Part shown: positions 59,819-64,000 of the stretch, one piece after another
Numbering within the stretch: the first letter of the stretch is position 1
Layout of the letters: every line of letters begins with the position of its first letter
Source: UBA5078 sp033721235
Lineage (GTDB): Bacteria > Pseudomonadota > Gammaproteobacteria > Pseudomonadales > Pseudohongiellaceae
Assembly (NCBI GenBank): GCA_033721235.1
Contig: JAWWAY010000004.1
Location: 62,001-126,000 of the forward strand
DNA: 64,000 nt
Reading direction: 5' to 3'
Translations under genes and position numbers: made by a program
Notes under the pieces: model-generated
What the model saw: only the letters and a program-made list of their open reading frames with translations
The model's database searches: none
What the model was told of the DNA's origin: nothing

Positions 59819-60646
59819 CTAAATATTCTGTGATGGTTCTTCGCCGCCAAACAGGGTCTGTTGGGCGGATTCGAAACTCTCCAATAATTGCGTGGTCTGT
59901 TGGTTGAACCACTGCTGTGTTCTTTTAGTATTTGTTGCGATTTGAACATAGGTCGTGTCGTAGATTTTGTTCCACTGTTCTTTGCTGCTGCGCATTAGTA
60001 AATCGTTCTGCTGTTTTAAAATCTGGTATTGCTGTTCGCCGAGATCTCTTGCACTAGTAATAAGATCGTTGACCTCCTCGAGGCCATTGCCTCCAAAAGT
60101 AGGAGAGGCAACCGCCAGGACTAAGCAAAGGCTTAGAACATAAGAGGCTTCTATAGCAAAGCGAGGTCGCCTAGCGATGCCTCTTAGCTTTTGCTGCCAG
60201 GTGCTAGGTGCAGAGTCAGTTTCTTGTTGGCGTCCAGTTTGACCTAAGGCCTTTAGGGTCCGAGCGGTGAAACCAGGGGGAACGGGCAGTTCTCTTAAGC
60301 TAGGCAATTCAAAATTGAGTTGCTGCAAGGTAAGGCTAAGCTCGGCACAGCTAGCACATGTCTCTAAATGCAAAGCCACCGTGTCGTCTATTCGGTTCTC
60401 TAGCCCGGATTGTTCGCAAAGTGCATCGAGCGCCGCGGCGCATGGGTCCATGCCCATGGCACTCAACACATTGGCAGAAAAATTGCGGTTCTGAGCTGGA
60501 GCCTGCATCGCCTCCACCGCTTCGCTCCAGCGCAATAAACATTGGGGGCAAGTGGCCAAATGCTGTTCCGCAATAACTAGGCTGCCGGTATCAAGCTGCT
60601 GCTTGAGCATGACTGGTAGTTGTGATTGAAACTCTGCGCATTTCAT
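59819..60646 (-). CDS. zinc-finger anti-sigma factor
   Basis: A 275-residue protein with two ZAS-type H-x3-C-x2-C motifs: HLATCPQC near residue 29 and HLETCASC near residue 92. One helix (YVLSLCLVLAVASPTF) crosses the inner membrane near residue 195, and a periplasmic Gln-rich coiled end follows (KQQNDLLMRSSKEQWNKIYD). The ATG overlaps the sigma stop by 1 base, so it is the cognate inhibitor of that sigma factor, probably released by an envelope signal. Confidence 0.88.
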   Translation of the reverse strand: MKCAEFQSQLPVMLKQQLDTGSLVIAEQHLATCPQCLLRWSEAVEAMQAPAQNRNFSANVLSAMGMDPCAAALDALCEQSGLENRIDDTVALHLETCASCAELSLTLQQLNFELPSLRELPVPPGFTARTLKALGQTGRQQETDSAPSTWQQKLRGIARRPRFAIEASYVLSLCLVLAVASPTFGGNGLEEVNDLITSARDLGEQQYQILKQQNDLLMRSSKEQWNKIYDTTYVQIATNTKRTQQWFNQQTTQLLESFESAQQTLFGGEEPSQNI

Positions 60647-61320
60647 TAGTTTAGTGTCCCTGGTCTGGCATAGCTGGGGTCGATTTTATTGATAATTCTA
60701 GCGAGCTCTACTTTTGCTCTATTGCAGCGTGATTTGATAGTCCCAAGAGGAAGCCCTGTGATATGAGCGATTTCCTGTAGCTTTAGACCCTGTATATCCC
60801 GCAACAAGATCAGCTCCCGTGTTTGCGCACTTGTGTGGGCAAGTGCCTGGTATATGAGTGCCTGGCTCTGATTCATCATTTGTTGTCCTTCTGGTCCCAA
60901 CTCCTCGTCTACTATTGGCGGGTCGCTAGAGTCCTCGTCGGGGCCCTGATAATTTGGCAGCCTGGCGCCGTTGTAGCGGGTCCTATCAATACAGGCATTA
61001 CGTGCTATAGCGAGTATCCAGGGGGCCAAGCCTGAGCCTTTGCCCACATATTGCTCGAACTTGCGGTACACCAATACAAATGTGTCCTGCGCTACTTCCT
61101 CGGCCTCGTGAGAGTTCTTGAGATAGTAGTAACACATGGCGTATACGCGGCCTTGAAAGGTCTTTACTAAAGCCTCCCATGCTAGGGGGTCGTGCTCACG
61201 GCACTTGCGTATTAGCTCGTCGATATCGATGTTCAACGTCCTTAAAGAGCCTATTGTCTCACTGTTAAGTATTAAACGAATCTGCCGCGCAAAAGGTTGC
61301 AAAAATGCCAACAATAGCAT
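60646..61320 (-). CDS. ECF-type RNA polymerase sigma factor
   Basis: About 195-224 residues. Region 2 is visible (DPLAWEALVKTFQGRVYAMC; HEAEEVAQDTFVLVYRKFEQ) and region 4 (RELILLRDIQGLKLQEIAHI; LPLGTIKSRCNRAKVELARI). The start is uncertain: ATG 61320 has AGGG before it but adds a hydrophobic N-terminus; TTG 61236 matches the family start but its AAGGA is very close. It overlaps the anti-sigma gene by 1 base. Such factors usually direct envelope or stress genes. Confidence 0.92.
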   Translation of the reverse strand: MLLLAFLQPFARQIRLILNSETIGSLRTLNIDIDELIRKCREHDPLAWEALVKTFQGRVYAMCYYYLKNSHEAEEVAQDTFVLVYRKFEQYVGKGSGLAPWILAIARNACIDRTRYNGARLPNYQGPDEDSSDPPIVDEELGPEGQQMMNQSQALIYQALAHTSAQTRELILLRDIQGLKLQEIAHITGLPLGTIKSRCNRAKVELARIINKIDPSYARPGTLN

Positions 61321-61359
61321 TTCGCCCTAAGGGTAGAAAATAAGTAGGGTTAGCAGCGA

Positions 61360-61878
61360 TCAGCCTTCACAGTCAATGCTATCGAGATTGACCTGCCAGT
61401 AGGCCACATCAACCCAACGGTCGAATTTATAGCCCACTTCTTTGAAATAGCCTACCTCTCTCATGCCGAACTTCTTATGCAGGGCGATGCTTTTATCGTT
61501 GGGTAGGGCGATACAGGCGATAACTGCATGGGGTCTGTGGGGAGCTTTACCGCTTTTTAGGGCTTGGAAAAGGGCTCTATAGAGCTGCGTGCCATACCCT
61601 TTAGATTGAGCCTCAGGTGCGAGATAGGCGCTAATTTCGACGCTATAACGGTAGGCGTGTCTGACTTTCCAGTTGCTCGCATAGGCGAAGCCTTGAATCA
61701 GCCCTTCCTCTTCGATGACCAGCCAAGGCAAGCCTAGGGACTCTATGCTCTGCAGGCGCGCTGCCATCTCCATGTGAGAAAGCGCCACTTCCTCGAAGCT
61801 AATAATAGTATTTGTGACATAGTGGTTATAGATTTGCGCGAGGCGATCTGTGTCGGCACTAGTGGCAGCTCTGATCAT
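61360..61878 (-). CDS. GNAT acetyltransferase, phosphinothricin-type
   Basis: A 172-residue Pat/YncA-like N-acetyltransferase: IRAATSADTDRLAQIYNHYV, SFEEVALSHMEMAARLQSI, and the acetyl-CoA motif LAPEAQSKGYGTQLYRALFQ; ends HKKFGMREVGYFKEVGYKFD. ATG 61878 is chosen as the family start; ATG 61902 is in frame upstream. The true acceptor (an amino acid or antibiotic-like amine) is unknown. Confidence 0.9.
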   Translation of the reverse strand: MIRAATSADTDRLAQIYNHYVTNTIISFEEVALSHMEMAARLQSIESLGLPWLVIEEEGLIQGFAYASNWKVRHAYRYSVEISAYLAPEAQSKGYGTQLYRALFQALKSGKAPHRPHAVIACIALPNDKSIALHKKFGMREVGYFKEVGYKFDRWVDVAYWQVNLDSIDCEG

Positions 61879-61969
61879 GGGCAGGGGTCCCCGTTTATGC
61901 ACTTCACTATTAAGCGTTTCAAGTAAATACTAGGCTGTCTCGCGGTTTGTGCCAAGCATATTTGAGGAC

Positions 61970-63010
61970 TTATTGCTTTGTTGCGGCATCTTGAGCAGCT
62001 TGAATTCGCTCCTCAATGGTGGGGTGGGAGCTTAGATATTGAGCCACAGCAGATAGTGTCGATTCTTTAGCACCGTCTTGCTCTTCTGCCGCAAGAGCGA
62101 CCATGGCATCGGCGAAGGCTGTGCTCGACATTCCAAGCTCTAGCAGTTTTTCGGCAGCAAAGGTATCCGCTTCTCGCTCCATATCTCTGGAGAAGGCGGC
62201 GTCTAGCAAGGTGCTACCAGAACCTAATATGAGTTCAGAGATACCTTCTAAGTCTCCTAGTATGAATGAGAGCACAAGGGCTGCGCCCAGCGACTGAGCA
62301 ACCATTTGAGGGCCGTGTTGGTGCTCGACATGCCCAATCTCATGCAGCAATACGGCGCTCAGAGCGTCCGGTTGCTCAATGAGCCGTTTGCCGAGTGTGT
62401 CGGTTAATATGATGCTGCCGTTGGGGAGTGCGAAAGCATTAGCGCCGAACGTGGGAGAACTGCGAATGTGTAATGTATAGGGATAGGTGTCTGAGCCTAC
62501 CTTTTTTTCAAGGCCGAGCCATAGTGCTTGTATGGTGTCGATTTCAGCGCTCGTTAATTCGCTCTCCTGCAAAAAAGCAAACTCAAGCGCGTCTAAAGTT
62601 TGCGAGTCCATTTGTTCCCGCACTGAATCTGGGAGTATCGAGACTGTTAGCTTAGCCACAACGGGAATGCCTTTGGCTATGAATAACCACACCAACAGTG
62701 GAACTGCTACCAAAGCTAGAATAATGCTTAGTGCATTTTGCTCTAGTGCCGACGCAATAATTGAGCCGCGACTTGTGTGTGGCCACCGAAAAGAGGTGTC
62801 ACTTGGGGTGAATAGGGAGTTGTCCTCAAACTGAAGACTCACCGCTTGACCGGCGATTACGATACTTTGCTCCACCGAACTTAGCTCAGCCTCAATGAGT
62901 AGGCTGTCGTCTTCGAGGGAGTAAACGCTTATGTGGTCAGTTTCAATATGGGCGCGCGCAGCTATTGACTGAGCGGCGCGTGGAAACTGAAACTGACCAT
63001 TCGTAAACAT
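61970..63010 (-). CDS. M48-family metalloprotease
   Basis: A 346-residue membrane protease. An N-terminal non-catalytic domain and one helix (IILALVAVPLLVWLFIAKGI) precede the catalytic domain. The zinc site is HEIGHVEHQHG (HExxH), with Glu in DMEREADTFAAEKLLELG as third ligand; ANAFALPNGSIILTDTLG is characteristic. It likely degrades misfolded envelope proteins. It follows the DUF898 gene by 3 bases, a common pair. Confidence 0.92.
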   Translation of the reverse strand: MFTNGQFQFPRAAQSIAARAHIETDHISVYSLEDDSLLIEAELSSVEQSIVIAGQAVSLQFEDNSLFTPSDTSFRWPHTSRGSIIASALEQNALSIILALVAVPLLVWLFIAKGIPVVAKLTVSILPDSVREQMDSQTLDALEFAFLQESELTSAEIDTIQALWLGLEKKVGSDTYPYTLHIRSSPTFGANAFALPNGSIILTDTLGKRLIEQPDALSAVLLHEIGHVEHQHGPQMVAQSLGAALVLSFILGDLEGISELILGSGSTLLDAAFSRDMEREADTFAAEKLLELGMSSTAFADAMVALAAEEQDGAKESTLSAVAQYLSSHPTIEERIQAAQDAATKQ

Positions 63011-63013
63011 GTT

Positions 63014-64000
63014 CTAACCTAATGCCACATCGACATCGAAGATACCTGCAGCTTCCTCGCCGAAAGCAGATGTTTTGGCTTCATAAGTGTCGATCACTTT
63101 CTCGATGTCTGGGCTAATGCTGGCCTCGGTGGCGCGAGCAAGGAACTTTGCTTTACGAACTTTAGCCCAAGGGTAGGCAAGCCCTAGAGTCACTATGGTT
63201 ACTACTGAATTGCTGATAAATAGCCAACAGTACCCGATGATACTTACGTCTGAGTAGAGTTCACCTAGGCCTTCAACGCTAGTGCTGTTGTATAGATGGT
63301 TGCGAACCATGGCGCTATATACCCCAATAAATATGCTGTAATAAATGACCGTGGCTAATAAGATTGCAAGCGATGTTATTGGTCCAGGTTCGCCTAAACT
63401 TTCAAGAGCTGGAACTAAGCCTGCAAATAGTGCGGCGAAAATAATAATTGCAGACACGCCGGTAACAAAGACGATCCAGTAGTAAACAACAGCTTTGGTT
63501 TCGACATAAAACTCTCTGTCACCATAGCGCACATTGCCATTAATAAACTTATCGATCTGCTGTACTACCAGCGGAGCAGCCAGGCCTAGTGTAAGAATGG
63601 CTAGTAAAGGGTAGATTACAAAGTGTAGAAAGGAGCTGCCGAAGCTGCCATCGAAGCTAAAGCGCACGTTGCGATAACTTGTCATGCGCAAATTAAAACG
63701 CAAGCTCATCACAATTAATAAAGGGCTTATTAGCATCAGCGCTAAAGTTGCAACTGAGCCTACCAAAGGCATAGTGGCAGTAAGTATTGTATAGGCAATA
63801 AAAAGAATTACAGCAATGATACGGCCTATAAGTATTTGCATTGGCTTTGCTAAGTAACGAAAAGAGTGGCCATTGATGCTTGTATGGCCATAGAAGTATT
63901 GATTAGTCCTAACTTTGGCCCAGGCACTGTAGATGCCGAGAGTAATAATAGACAGCAGGATGTTTACGATCCAAATACCAAAATATTCGGAGGCATTGCC
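63014..64000 (-). CDS. DUF898 (YjgN-like) membrane protein, 5' end outside the window
   Basis: The frame continues unbroken past the Met at 63841 to the right edge (53 more codons, including NILLSIITLGIYSAWAKVRT), so the gene begins beyond the window. DUF898 repeats are visible three times: ITLGIYSAWAKVR, LTLGLAAPLV and VTLGLAYPWAKVRKAKFLAR, each followed by a helix. About 329 codons are seen. Family function is unknown. It precedes the M48 gene by 3 bases. Confidence 0.88.
   Translation of the reverse strand, partial: GNASEYFGIWIVNILLSIITLGIYSAWAKVRTNQYFYGHTSINGHSFRYLAKPMQILIGRIIAVILFIAYTILTATMPLVGSVATLALMLISPLLIVMSLRFNLRMTSYRNVRFSFDGSFGSSFLHFVIYPLLAILTLGLAAPLVVQQIDKFINGNVRYGDREFYVETKAVVYYWIVFVTGVSAIIIFAALFAGLVPALESLGEPGPITSLAILLATVIYYSIFIGVYSAMVRNHLYNSTSVEGLGELYSDVSIIGYCWLFISNSVVTIVTLGLAYPWAKVRKAKFLARATEASISPDIEKVIDTYEAKTSAFGEEAAGIFDVDVALG

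Noticed and set aside
63841..63843. ATG 63841 as the start of the DUF898 gene
   Set aside because: The frame stays open and family-like through 53 more codons to the window edge.
1..64000. CRISPR array, prophage, insertion sequence, tRNA or rRNA
   Set aside because: No repeat-spacer array, transposase, integrase, phage structural gene or tRNA cloverleaf was recognised.

Overview
The window looks like chromosome of a free-living, aerobic, probably marine gammaproteobacterium. The evidence is a ribF-ileS-fkpB-ispH block, glnK-amtB, a RegBA/RoxSR-type redox two-component system, a large Mrp-type cation/proton antiporter, an RND pump, a TonB receptor and genes such as ydeP, sirB2 and DUF924. Base composition is moderate and even by eye. 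I saw no rRNA, tRNA, CRISPR array, prophage, insertion sequence or integrase. Placement near the Cellvibrionales or a related marine order is inference only.

Layout. 1-5.7 kb: an envelope or stress type MoxR operon (TPR protein, DUF4159, MoxR ATPase, DUF58, BatA-like VWA protein), then a periplasmic TPR protein. 7.1-11.4 kb (minus): RND permease and membrane-fusion protein behind a long leader. 11.9-16.7 kb: SDR enzyme, DUF4345 protein, RegA/RegB pair, PEBP-like protein and esterase. 16.7-21.4 kb: TonB receptor facing a BlaI repressor, an M56 membrane protease and a secreted protein of unknown function. 21.4-24.9 kb (minus): amtB-glnK, then an MFS transporter behind a promoter-leader-terminator module that may be a small RNA or attenuator. 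25-31.4 kb: mixed metabolic and membrane genes, including a YdeP-type molybdoenzyme. 31.6-37.3 kb: housekeeping block ribF-ileS-fkpB-ispH, without lspA at its usual place. 37.5-40.2 kb: malonate uptake (madLM) and activation (matB). 40.4-47.7 kb (minus): nine-gene antiporter operon with three pump-like subunits and no full-length MrpA. 47.9-50.4 kb: a small repeat-containing protein divergent from an OmpR-type two-component system. 50.4-58.3 kb: hydrolases, acetyltransferase, a diguanylate cyclase with a phased direct-repeat operator, and two broken genes. 58.6-64 kb (minus): GFA enzyme, ECF sigma/anti-sigma pair with a membrane protein, acetyltransferase, M48 protease and a DUF898 protein cut by the right edge.

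Genes that act together: MoxR with DUF58/BatA; the RND permease with its adaptor; RegB with RegA; AmtB with GlnK; MadL, MadM and MatB; the Mrp-like subunits; the sigma and anti-sigma factors; and probably M48 with DUF898.

Most notable for follow-up: the promoter/structured leader/terminator module before the MFS gene (24.65-24.94 kb); the PhoB-like 7+4 bp phased repeats before the diguanylate cyclase (55.03-55.07 kb); the MrpA-less antiporter operon; the missing lspA; and the two pseudogenes (a YdeI family deletion/frameshift and a hydrolase with a single in-frame TAA).
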